A DNA stretch of 64,000 bases from the NCBI RefSeq assembly GCF_964340395.1, contig NC_135554.1, positions 12,988,251-13,052,250 of the forward strand. The letters run 5' to 3'. This document shows, one piece after another, positions 26,741-50,439 of the stretch; the first letter of the stretch is position 1, and each line of letters begins with the position of its first letter. The position numbers and the translations under genes were made by a program. The notes beneath the pieces are model-generated. The model saw nothing but the letters and a program-made list of their open reading frames with translations, was not told where the DNA came from and searched no databases. This DNA is from Glandiceps talaboti. Its lineage: Eukaryota > Hemichordata > Enteropneusta > Spengelidae.

Positions 26741-29050
26741 TTTTTTTTCTTTTTTTTTTTTATATTATTTTTTTTTATTTTCCAAAAGAATATAGTATCA
26801 ACAAAAAGGAAGGAAAAGAAAAGGAGAAAGGGTTACATTGCACGGTATAAATTGCTATAAAATGCTATAAAGTGATTGGAATCCTATAATGCAGAAGTAT
26901 CACTCGATTCTTAGATTGTCCCACTTGTTCGAGCAAATTTCTAGCTTATTTTTCCTCTTCGCTATAAAAATCTCTGTCTCTCTAGCGATTCTGACATTTA
27001 CTTTGACAAGATTGAATGAAGGAATAGCTTTCCTAATTTTGCAATCATAGACTGTTTTTTTGACAATCAAAATAAGATGGTTGAACAGTATGTTGAATGA
27101 TGGGTCACCAAGAAGTATCTGCTTAGTAGACAATGTCAATGGTGAATTAATAGCTTTCCCCCACAAGAGAAGAAAGCTTTTCCAAATAACAACAACACAT
27201 TCACACTTAACAAACAAATGAACAAGGGTTTCATCCTCCATATTGCAAAATGTACAGTAGCTACTGTTGACTCTCGGGGGATTCATACGACATAACACAT
27301 AATTTGTATAGAGTATATTATGTAAAATTTTAAACTGAAATTCTTGGAGCTTTGAATTCATCGTCGTCCAAAAAGGCAAGGTAAAGATTTTTGACCACTC
27401 ATCGTTTTGGATGTCAAGAAAACTTGCAAAATAAATTTTAGCCTTAGGGGGGATAAAGTAATCTGATGTCAATCTTTTCGTGATATGCCTAGTTTTGCAT
27501 TCATTAAGACGTGTTAGTTTGCCACAATTAAGAAAACCAATTGGTATCTCTGGCCTTACAATCTCTGCCTTGCCCTTTTTCCATGGAGTCGGAATCGAAT
27601 GCAAAATACCGTACCAACATAAAAGATTATTGTGATTACACCCTAGACGAGAGAGTTCCTCCCAGCCTTTCAACTTATTTTCTTCCTTAAAAATATCAGC
27701 AACAAATACAATTCCTATTCCGTATAAAAACTGGTTAAATACAGACTTATGATTCACGAGAATTTCTGAATTGTTCCAGATAACTTGGTGTTCTGTAGGG
27801 AGATTAGAAATATAATTGATTTCACTCCAACACACAAGGCTTTCTTTAAAGAAACTTGGAAGTACAACTGGCAATAAATTTACATTATAATTACATCGCA
27901 AAATAAGCTTACCACCAATAGGCCTCAGAAAGAAGTCTAATATTAATTTCCATGGGTGTTTGAAATCATCAACATGGTATCTACTTAGCCAAGTTACTCT
28001 GAAGGCCTTGTACAAAGCAAAAATATCAATCATACCTAACCCCCCCTCATTAATATCACCAATCAATGTGTTTCTACTAATTCTATCCGGACCTTTCCAT
28101 ATGAAACGGTGAATATGACTATTTAAAATCTTAATATCCCTTTTCTTGACTTGGATGAGATTAAAAATATACAGAAACTTTGGGATGATAAGTGACTTTA
28201 TGATTTGAATCTTACCAATCAAAGTTAGCCCTCTAGAGTTCCAAAGGTTGAGTAAACGATGCATAGACTTAAGCGGGGCCGATATATTTTCCGAATATGC
28301 AAGTGAAGTGTTGTAGGAAAAGAATATTCCGACAATTTTTATTGGCGTTTTAGACCATTTGAAGTCAAAAGGCTCATCCTGTCTATGCCTCCATTTACCC
28401 AGCCACATTGCTTCTGTTTTACAACGGTTGAGTGAGAGACCAGAAGCAGAATGGAAATTACGCAGCAGAGACATAAGATTTACTACAGAGTCTTCGTCTG
28501 ATATAAAACATGTTAAATCGTCCGCAAATGCAGAATTCTTGACCTGTGTACCTGAAATGTCTATGCCCTTTATGGAATCTTTTTGAATAATTGATACTAA
28601 AAGTATTTCTAGACCTAAAATAAACAGTATGGGGGATAGGGGGTCGCCTTGGCGTACACCTCTTTTGATGTCAAAATATCCTGTGGTGAGTCCCCGATTC
28701 ATAACACAGCTGCTTGGGTTCGAATAGAATAAATGAATCCATTTACTTAAGGAGGTACCAAAATTAAACTTATCTAGAGTTTTAAATAAAAAAGGCCACT
28801 CCAGACTGTCGAAGGCTTTCTCAAAATCTAATGCGACAAGAATTCCTGGTAGGTCTACTATTTTCGTATACTCCATGATACCTTCAATAATACGAACACA
28901 GTCCCCAATCTGACGTCCTTTGATAAATGCTGACTGGGTTTCATTAATTACAAAAGGGAGAACCTTCTCTAGGCGCTTAGCGATGCATTTCGCACCAATT
29001 TTGTAGTCTACATTGAGTAAAGTAATTGGCCTCCAATTCTTAATAAAAGC
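26741..29050 (-). mobile_element. 5'-truncated LINE with poly(A) tail
   Basis: The element runs on the minus strand from RT motif 1 (about 29044) to an A-rich 3' tail, seen as T-rich sequence at 26741-26785 on the + strand. It lies exactly between two inverted Penelope-like arms. I found no clear target-site duplication of its own, which would fit co-insertion with the Penelope arms as well as an independent insertion. Confidence 0.75.
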
Positions 29051-29095
29051 ACTTCCACAAGGGAACAACCTCAGGAAAATCTTCAATCGTAACAC
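26900..29095 (-). CDS. LINE reverse transcriptase ORF2, 5'-truncated (L1/Tx1-like)
   Basis: A non-LTR retrotransposon reverse transcriptase that would make cDNA by target-primed reverse transcription. The 731-residue open frame is uninterrupted. LINE homology starts about residue 18 (IKNWRPITLLN) and continues through DFEKAFDSLEW, RGVRQGDPLSP and the catalytic FADD motif, then thumb and C-terminal regions with a Cys/His cluster (YCTFCNMEDETLVHLF). The N-terminal endonuclease and ORF1 are absent, so the copy is truncated just upstream of RT motif 1. The first 17 codons belong to the adjoining Penelope-like sequence read backwards. An intact frame suggests a fairly recent insertion. The L1/Tx1 clade is judged from motif style only. 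Confidence 0.85.
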   Translation of the reverse strand: MLRLKIFLRLFPCGSAFIKNWRPITLLNVDYKIGAKCIAKRLEKVLPFVINETQSAFIKGRQIGDCVRIIEGIMEYTKIVDLPGILVALDFEKAFDSLEWPFLFKTLDKFNFGTSLSKWIHLFYSNPSSCVMNRGLTTGYFDIKRGVRQGDPLSPILFILGLEILLVSIIQKDSIKGIDISGTQVKNSAFADDLTCFISDEDSVVNLMSLLRNFHSASGLSLNRCKTEAMWLGKWRHRQDEPFDFKWSKTPIKIVGIFFSYNTSLAYSENISAPLKSMHRLLNLWNSRGLTLIGKIQIIKSLIIPKFLYIFNLIQVKKRDIKILNSHIHRFIWKGPDRISRNTLIGDINEGGLGMIDIFALYKAFRVTWLSRYHVDDFKHPWKLILDFFLRPIGGKLILRCNYNVNLLPVVLPSFFKESLVCWSEINYISNLPTEHQVIWNNSEILVNHKSVFNQFLYGIGIVFVADIFKEENKLKGWEELSRLGCNHNNLLCWYGILHSIPTPWKKGKAEIVRPEIPIGFLNCGKLTRLNECKTRHITKRLTSDYFIPPKAKIYFASFLDIQNDEWSKIFTLPFWTTMNSKLQEFQFKILHNILYTNYVLCRMNPPRVNSSYCTFCNMEDETLVHLFVKCECVVVIWKSFLLLWGKAINSPLTLSTKQILLGDPSFNILFNHLILIVKKTVYDCKIRKAIPSFNLVKVNVRIARETEIFIAKRKNKLEICSNKWDNLRIE

Positions 29096-29630
29096 AATTA
29101 AAATTAGTTACAGTTGTGTAACTAATACTAAACGTCTCATCGACAACCACAATAAAACACAACTGTCTACCCAGAACGGCTGTAAAAACGAGAATACTAA
29201 GTTATGTAACTGTCGCGTAAAGGATACATGTCCCCTGGACGGGAAATGTTTACAAAAGAGCGTGGTATACCAGGCAACAGTTCAGCGTAAAGACACCAAT
29301 ATCCGCGAAACGTATGTCGGACTTACTGAAAACGAGTTCAAGACACGGTACAGGAACCATACAGCTTCATTCCGCAACAATTTGTCAAGAAATTCAACAG
29401 AACTAAGTAAGTATGTATGGTTTCTTAAGGATAAAGAAATTGATTACGACATCACATGGAAAATTATCGCACGCGCGCGACCGTACAACAGCTCCAGTCA
29501 GAGACGTAATCTCTGCATAACTGAAAAGTATATTATAATTTGTCAACCTCATCGTTGTACTCTAAATAAACGAAATGAACTTGTGTCGTCGTGTAGGCAT
29601 AGACATAAATCATTATTGCAGAACAATTAA
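29052..29630 (+). CDS. Penelope-like element C-terminal GIY-YIG endonuclease (partial)
   Basis: The C-terminal part of a Penelope-like retroelement polyprotein; the reverse transcriptase half is missing. From ALPQGNNLRKIFNRN the frame shows the typical connector, the Cys cluster CNCRVKDTCPLDGKC, the GIY half as VVYQATV, the YIG half as YVGLTENEFKTRYRNH, a presumed catalytic Glu in ITEKYII, and the terminal Cys/His segment NELVSSCRHRHK, then a stop. In the family the domain nicks DNA for target-primed insertion. Catalytic-looking residues are all present and the frame is intact for about 190 codons. The open frame extends upstream to 29013, but those codons are antisense LINE sequence. Confidence 0.85.
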   Translation, partial: LPQGNNLRKIFNRNTIKISYSCVTNTKRLIDNHNKTQLSTQNGCKNENTKLCNCRVKDTCPLDGKCLQKSVVYQATVQRKDTNIRETYVGLTENEFKTRYRNHTASFRNNLSRNSTELSKYVWFLKDKEIDYDITWKIIARARPYNSSSQRRNLCITEKYIIICQPHRCTLNKRNELVSSCRHRHKSLLQNN

Positions 29631-29820
29631 CTATGCTAATACGCTATGTTACTAGGTAGATATTCCCTGTTAGGAACATTAGAATTATAGAATTTAACGG
29701 TAAGGAAACGCAGATACTATATTCCATTCTGCCCCTGATGAGTGAGGACTACGCACCTCACGAAACAGTTCTGTAGGGTCTATAGCATATAATTTGGTTC
29801 AAATTTTCAAAACCTGTATA
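29408..29820 (+). repeat. right arm of the inverted Penelope-like pair
   Basis: The last third of the GIY-YIG coding frame plus the 3' non-coding region with a hammerhead motif, ending at (TA)n. It is nearly identical, in inverse orientation, to 26329-26740. Partial inverted copies flanking an element are a known feature of Penelope-like insertions. Confidence 0.85.
29717..29785 (+). ncRNA. hammerhead ribozyme in the right Penelope arm
   Basis: Core CUGAUGA at 29735-29741, stem II GUGAGG/CCUCAC around an eight-base loop, GAAA at 29762-29765, then a minimal stem III (ACAG, UU loop, CUGU) and the cleavage-site A at 29775. Stem I forms from CCC/GGG next to the core and, beyond an internal loop, CTATA (29717-29721) with TATAG (29781-29785). 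All conserved core bases are present. Hammerheads with a very short stem III are known in the terminal regions of Penelope-like elements. The fold was made by eye. Confidence 0.8.
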
Positions 29821-29840
29821 TATATATATATATATACATG

Positions 29841-29914
<74 letters not shown>
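29817..29914. repeat. (TA)n microsatellite, right flank of the composite element
   Basis: TA tract with one interruption (ACATGTATG near 29836) that begins where the right Penelope arm ends. Confidence 0.9.
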
Positions 29915-31845
<1,931 letters not shown>

Positions 31846-34575
31846 ATGTATATCTTGAATTAACTTGGCGGCGCCATCCATCTGAGGCGCCCATTGCAGT
31901 AATGGGCCATACTTAGGTGCTACTGAACACAAACATGTACACAACAATCTCAACACTCAGCTTTCCTACATGGTGCGTCGGCGTGATGCCTTTGCAGTCT
32001 GAAGTACGACATTTACAGTTTGATAGAATTGTGTTTATCTGTAATTAGGTTATTAACAATAATATCATCTCCATCGCATGAATACTCAATACAAAAATCG
32101 TATCACTCTTGAATGTATAATTCGGTAAAATTTAAAATACAACTGTCGATCCTATTTTAAACTGGCGACCCTAACCACTTTTTTTTAAATATTTAAATCG
32201 AAAAGATAAGACATTCTTTGTCTTGTTGACCTTCACGCACGTCTGTTTCTTTTCTCCAATGATGCCTGTACATATTTGATCAAGCTATGATCGCAGAATG
32301 TGTATTCTGAATCGTTTGATTTGGAGTTGAAGCAATACACATTTCAAAACTAAAAACAATTCAAAATATATTTTTTAATTAAATAAAATCCAGACCTCCT
32401 CACCGTATTTTCTGAGGCCATTATGTCGGGAACACGTAATTGTCCTTTTTATTTTCGTCTTATGTTAAACAGACTTAGGACATTCCATCAAGAACATTAC
32501 TGAAATATCATATTCCAAAAGTATTAGTGGAGTTAACACATGTTTTGCTAATATTTGCCATACTGGTTTAGGTAATACTGGTGTGAGCGTAAAAAAAAAA
32601 CATATAAAGTGAGTATATATCAGATAACAAATTTCAAGATTTTGTTTTGGAACACAAATACGGATGCAGTAATATCAGAAATTGTTTTTTGGTAGCTAAA
32701 ACATTACCTATGTCTTAAGCCAGAGACCGATCCTCGATCAGTAACCTCGATCATACATATTAATGACTTATAATAGAGAAGGGCTATCAGTTTTTATCAA
32801 GGAAAGTTTTCAGGAGTGACACAGGGCTAAGGGTCAAGTCTTGGCGAGTCATCTATACATGCCATGACATGGAAAACCCAATATGCCGGTGCCAGTTTCT
32901 ATGTATATATGCGTCACCACAACTTCGGCTTCCGCATTTCCATGTTTTATTTCCGTTTTATAGGTTAAGGAGGTGTTGACAGGTGAGAGGAAAGATTGAT
33001 CGCCGTGTACATGACAGTGTAAACATATAATACATAAAATAAAAGGCATCCTGACGTAATGCATGTCAGACTCTGGATTGATCTTTGATCAGAGCTCAGA
33101 TTGTTGTATTCTAGTGTATATATATCATCACCAAGATGAGAAATTTGACTGTTTTACGATGTCTATGAGTTCGTTTAAGATTATACATTGATTATATACA
33201 GTAGGAATAGATAGTTATGGTTATTTTGTGGTGTAGAATGAATAATTTACGTCTTGAATAAGCTCACTTACTTGATAATTCAATTGGCTGTCGAATAGCG
33301 CGCGCCAAACGTCTTTTACATTATGGCCATCATCCTATATTTGACTTATGGGCATTTGTATATAATTATTACATGATAAAATCATAATTAATTATATTCA
33401 ATGAGTATTTGAGAAACGTTTTATCTCCTGTGTCCCTTTATCACTCCCCTGAATTAAAAATGAAGCAAAATGTTGTCGACCTGTTATCCTTATTCCATAA
33501 CAAAAATATATATAATACAAAAAGTTGTCAGATAGACACAACTGTGACTGTGTATATTGCTAAATGAAGCATAAGGAAATGGAAAACTGCTTTCAACGTT
33601 TCGCTGCAATTTGTATTTGCAACATTTTCCATATTTTGCCGTAAAACAATCCAATTAAATAACCAAACAGCATTTTATCAACCTTTCCTGCAAAACAATC
33701 TTGAAAATTAACATTTAACGGAAACGAGAAGGCGGGGAGTATGCCATCACTAACGTAATGGGATACAGGGAAGCAAATCTCGGTAGATTAATTCGTTTTC
33801 GCCTATTTACATGTTTTTTTTCCCTAAAGCGAAATAGCTGTAAGTTCAAAATCATTGTAATCATATTTTTGTTCTACAAATCAAAGTTTAAATTTACGTC
33901 TGATTTGTTTTTAAATTTGATATATTGATTTAATAATATGCTATTCAATAATTTATAATGCGTCAAAAATGAATAACTGTTATTCAGATTCATCCATGAC
34001 AATTTTTAGAACTTCATTTTTTTAAAACTCTTGATTGTTATGTCTACATGTTCTACATCGCGATCGGTGTGTCGACAATACAATTCAATTGACATGTGCT
34101 GTTTTGTTCCACTCCACTGAATCGCTGTTATCAAGGTAACCTTTGATATGCCAATGGGACGATGAGGCTGAATGCCAACGGAGTTCTCGTAGAAAGATAT
34201 GGTTAAATGATTGGTGTAATTGCACACATTTTAGATGTATCTTTTAATCGATTCATAAGAACAGAACAGCAAATGTACATTGTATGTCTTGCTACTAACT
34301 CCAACTGATAAGAAAATTACGATATTTAATTTGTGTATGTCAGCACGACTAAAAGTGTGTATTGTCTTGTTATGAAAACGGTATAGCATTATATACAAAC
34401 CTAGATAATCACGTCAAGAAAACTGATTGATGAGGTCGCACTGTACTGATCGTTTAACCATTGTCTGTCGGCAATTTCTTTTGGGTGATGATGTATTTTG
34501 TGGACACATCACATACCCCTTTTATATAAATGTTATTTCTGATTTAGTATCTCAGACTGGGTATGTATGCATGTA
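31846..34575. other. unassigned non-coding DNA
   Basis: AT-rich; no coding segment or repeat recognised. Confidence 0.45.
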
Positions 34576-34639
34576 ATAAATGCCACCCGGGTCAATACAC
34601 GCCGATGTAGGAGGCGTGTATTGCTCGGATGGCATTTAT
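34576..34639. repeat. short strong hairpin
   Basis: ATAAATGCCA and CAATACACGCC on the left pair with GGCGTGTATTG and TGGCATTTAT on the right across a 9-base loop, with two or three mismatches in about 27 bp. Weak further complementarity lies outside it. It could be the remains of a tiny foldback element or a structured RNA; no Rho-type or polymerase III terminator logic applies. Confidence 0.6.
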
Positions 34640-34705
34640 CTTGTACCCCAACTAATGATTCAATGGTGTTATATTCTATGTATGTATCTATGCATATATG
34701 TATTA

Positions 34706-34783
34706 TGTACGTAGGTGGGTAGGTACTGAGTAGGTATGTATGTACGTAGGTAGGTTGGTAGGTACGTAGGTAGGTACGTAGGT
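34706..34783. repeat. (TAGG)n-like degenerate tract
   Basis: Imperfect GTAG/GTAC tetranucleotides. Confidence 0.75.
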
Positions 34784-35215
34784 ATACACTAAGTAGTGTA
34801 AAATAAATTGTTGGTAATTGACAATTACGTATTTCCACTTAACATGACAATCATATAGGAATGTGATATGATGTAATGACATATAATGTAATATTGACAA
34901 GGTAAAATAAAGACAAATTAAAGTATCCTTCAATCACTGACAGCTGTATTTAAATATATTGAGGATATTAGACATCATTCGTCTCAGTGAAAATAAGTAA
35001 CATATATCTAGTAAATACAACAGTGTGGACATTGCATTGCAAGCTATCAAGAAGTCATGTATATGATATGGAAATTTAATAAAAAGTAATTTTCCTAAAA
35101 GTTTCTGTTTCTTTGTCAACATAATGAATATTGCACGTGCAATGCAATATTGATCCATGTATCCAGGGAGATTGTGAAAAACAGAGAGAGAAACATAGCC
35201 AGAAAGACACAAGCA

Positions 35216-46671
<11,456 letters not shown>

Positions 46672-47247
46672 ATAATATCGTAGATTTATGGAACTGTCCC
46701 TAAAGTGTATATATGTTGCCAAAACACTGTCAACCCATTAAAGGTCTATCGCATTAGATCAGAGACAATGTCACAGTTGTCAACATTCCACATGCACTGC
46801 TTTTTAATAATCTTGGAGATATTTCCACATTGGTTACACTGCCATGAAAACCTTGCTATCGTACGAATGATTAAGCATTGTGTGTTATTTTACATTTCAT
46901 TTATGTCTGTTGTCGTTATTTTGTTTTATTTCTTGTTAAATTCCCAGATGAAAAGAATTGTCAAAGTCGTGATATTGACTGATAGCGAAAACGTTGTGTC
47001 GAATATACAATAACAATCTCATAAAACTCTTTAAAATTAGGACTTGAAACTGATATCTCAAATCAAATCATCTTGTCGTTTTCGAAACATTTACAAGTTT
47101 TGAATTTATACTCAACGTATTTACACATTTATATGTATGTCTGTAGATCTATGTATGTGATTTTTACTTTCAAACTATTACAATATAATATAAAAATACA
47201 ATATTAACTTTTAACTCTTAAACGTATTACTGAACGTGGCAATTTAA

Positions 47248-47253
47248 AATAAA
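47248..47253 (+). promoter_or_regulatory. possible polyadenylation signal of the GPCR gene
   Basis: The first canonical AATAAA I find downstream of the GPCR stop codon, about 577 bp into the presumed 3' UTR. A second lies near 47342. The choice between them cannot be made from sequence alone. Confidence 0.35.
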
Positions 47254-47740
47254 ACGATAAGTTCACTTAATGGTGAACTTAAATCAATGTAAGTAAACAA
47301 ATCTATGTATTAAAATGTTTTTCAAAAGACTGTCATTTTAACAATAAATGCGCGAGTGGTTTAAAAGAAGATAAAGTTCATTATGGTATATAAATCGGTG
47401 CATTTATGTAAATGGATGTACGCACAAGTAAACATGTACAAGATATTTGTGTTTCCAGGCAGGTTTATCCTACTTTAATTACTTAACGATATTTTTTAAA
47501 GTGGTGTGTGTTTTTTCAATTACATCTAATCTAATTAGGTTTGAGTAGGAATCCCATTGTCATTTCTCGTATATTTAATCGGAATCTATCAAAGTTAAGT
47601 GTTTGAGGTGTCTTCGTTATGTATTTTTAAATTCAGTCTTTTAATACTTGAATAATAAATCATTTGCACATCTTTTTTTTTTCAATAGTCATCTTCCTTT
47701 ATTAACACAGTTGCGTACAAAAATGACAAGTCACACTTCC

Positions 47741-47790
47741 ATACACACACACACATACATACATACATACATACATACATACATACATAC
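47741..47790. repeat. (CA)n-(CATA)n microsatellite
   Basis: Short compound tract. Confidence 0.9.
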
Positions 47791-48549
47791 GCAAAACGAA
47801 TATAAATGCAGAAAACAAGAGTTTAAAACATTATAAAATAATGGTAGAATTGTTTTTAGAATCCGCAAAATAACACAGGTATCTGGAGAAGTATTTTTGT
47901 TTTACCTAATTGGCTTGCCAAATACGGGGAACAGGTTGCAGGTAAGTGATCACACCAAACCGCGTTGAGTGCAAGACATGTAAATGTATGCTTACTTTAA
48001 TTACAACATGAAACTTGCTTTGCCTTGTTACGTTGCACTCTGAATATTTCTTACATGTACATACGCCCTCTGTTGATTGTAAATTGTTGATTCAAATACT
48101 TGTATATGTGACTGAATTTCGGCATGATTTAAGAGAAAATCGTTCCAAAAAATAAATACTACAAAGTGTTGTGTAATATGCAAGATATTTTGATAATAGA
48201 CCCTGAAGATCAAAGTCAATGACACATGTCAATGTGTTAATAGACAACATACACCTGATGTTATGGGAGTAATAACACTTCTGATTTTGTAATGCTGTAA
48301 TTCATGGTTTTTCTCAAAAGCTACTTCATCAATCCGTATGAAACTTGTATTGCTACATATCTTTTACATGATGATGACAAGGTCTGACTAAAATACATCA
48401 AGTGAATATCAATGATGAGCACTACTCATAATTAATATTTTCCAGTTATTTTTGGGTACATGCATCAACTATAAAAAATAATATGTACTAAAGTATGTTG
48501 GTATAGCTATCGTTTTCAATGAGTACTTTCGACAATGCTATGGTTTTAT

Positions 48550-49526
48550 GTTTTAGATATTGCCTAATTAATTATCGAAATATGCAAATGAATTGGTAAG
48601 ATTATAAGTCATATCAACAAGCTGTAAAGGACACATGCACTCCTTTACCACCAATACATGTACTAGACTATCTGAAATGTAAAGCTTGCAGTCTAAAGAG
48701 ATTGCCTAAAAGTAATAAAGTGAATACAATAATGAACACGAAAATGACACATCACAATTAAAAACTACAGAAAGAGTTCATCAAACGTGTGCTTTGTCAT
48801 CGCCAGTGCATGTATCAAATTACAGCCATTAATAAATTATTAAATTATTATATTTGAAATTTGAAGCTTACATTCTTAAGATACTATCGAAAATCATTAA
48901 TTATGTAAACGACTCGGTACAATAGAAAACTATAAGAAACCTGTTAGTTTTGTTAGGCTATATCTCAGGCTTCAAATGTCATATAATTTGATACAAACAT
49001 CAACCATATCAAACTGAACACTTCCTATGAAGCATACTGACATAGCTAATAGTAATAGTGAATGATTTACATAGATTGAAGTTTTTGTAAGAATGCAAGC
49101 TTCAAAATTCCTATTATTTTGGTAGCTACATGCATTGTTGATAACAAAACGCATGTTTGTTATATTTTTCTATTGTACCGAATCATTTGCATAATTAATG
49201 GTTTTCGATAATTAGACAATATATTAAGACTGCAAGCTTCACATTTCATATTATTTGATATATGCACTGGCGATGACAAAGCACACGTGTTTAATGAACT
49301 CTTTCTTTAGTTTTTAATTGGATACGATGTGTCATATGCGTAAATATTCATTTTTGACTATTTCGCAATCTCGTTAAACTGCCAGCTTTACATTTCAGAT
49401 AGTGTAGTACATGCATTGATGGTAAAGAAGTGTATATGTCCTTTAAAGTTTATATAACTTATAATCTTACCAGTTCATTTTCGTAATTACATATTTTTTC
49501 GATAAATTAGGCAATATCTAAAGCAT
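48550..49526. mobile_element. foldback element with internal tandem units
   Basis: The left part (from TTTTAGATATTGCCTAATT) is inverted in the right part, ending at AATTAGGCAATATCTAAA, with pairing for about 400 bp per arm around a loop near 48955-49150. Each arm is itself built of units of about 160 bp sharing AAGCTTGCAGTCT-like, ATTATGCAAAT-like and ATGACAAAGCACACG-like motifs. No coding potential. Confidence 0.65.
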
Positions 49527-50439
49527 ACACGCTTCAAATGTCATATAATTAGAATTAATTAGTCAATTAAGAGATACATTATGTGTGATATTTCCATTCC
49601 AATAGTATCAATTATGTGTGTAGAACCAAACGTCTAAAAGTGTTGACCTTGCGGAAGGCATTCACTTTACATCTGGTTGAGTTGTGCAGTAATATATTAA
49701 TTTTGTTCCAGAAATGGTCGTCATTGAGTATGTCACAAGATGGTCGAGTGACACACACAACTACAGGATATTAATATATAATCCCACGAAATCAATGTTA
49801 GTTTTACGTCATAATGCTCTGGGTATGATTCCGCGGACTAATACAAATTAGAGCCTGTAGGGAGGCGTAGTCAGCGGAATCATACGACTCTGATCTATCG
49901 GCTGCTACATACAAATTTTCATCGATAATCTACACGATTTTAGATAGAATAAAATGTATTAAATAAAAGTAAAAGTACCTCTTCGTATCAGACTCATGCC
50001 ACCCAAGGGTGTATGTAAAGTAAAATGTGCATTTACGTTTTGAAAAAAAAAACCCACATCATTATAACGATAACCTGATAATAGCATAGCATTGGCAGTA
50101 ACACTCGAAAAATTGAGAGGAAAACGTTCGGTAGCACAGGAGTGATATGGGTTTTTGATCTGCCCTGTTTGTCGTCACACAGGTGAATATGTGCACGTGT
50201 TTACGTGATAAAATTCAGTATTGTATAAATGAGATGACAGAGACCGCATATCAATTGAGAATACTGTTTTGACCATGAAATAATATTACATAAAATGAAA
50301 CGGTACTTGCCTTAAATCCCTGATACACTCGTCAGACAGTTTCACAGATAATGCGTACATTTCATTAAATTATGATAGTTTCAAAATGCATAAAACATCA
50401 CTTGGCCGTATTGATAATGTATTTGGGAATTCATTACTC
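49527..50439. other. unassigned non-coding DNA
   Basis: Nothing recognised between the foldback element and the decayed LINE; the LINE may extend somewhat into it. Confidence 0.4.

Larger units (their letters stand above)
46672..48549. other. GPCR 3' UTR and downstream non-coding DNA
   Basis: The first part is likely 3' UTR, perhaps to about 47270. The remainder has only a CATA tract. Confidence 0.4.

Noticed and set aside
28359-28586. Plus-strand frame inside the LINE
   Set aside because: Antisense shadow of the reverse transcriptase frame.
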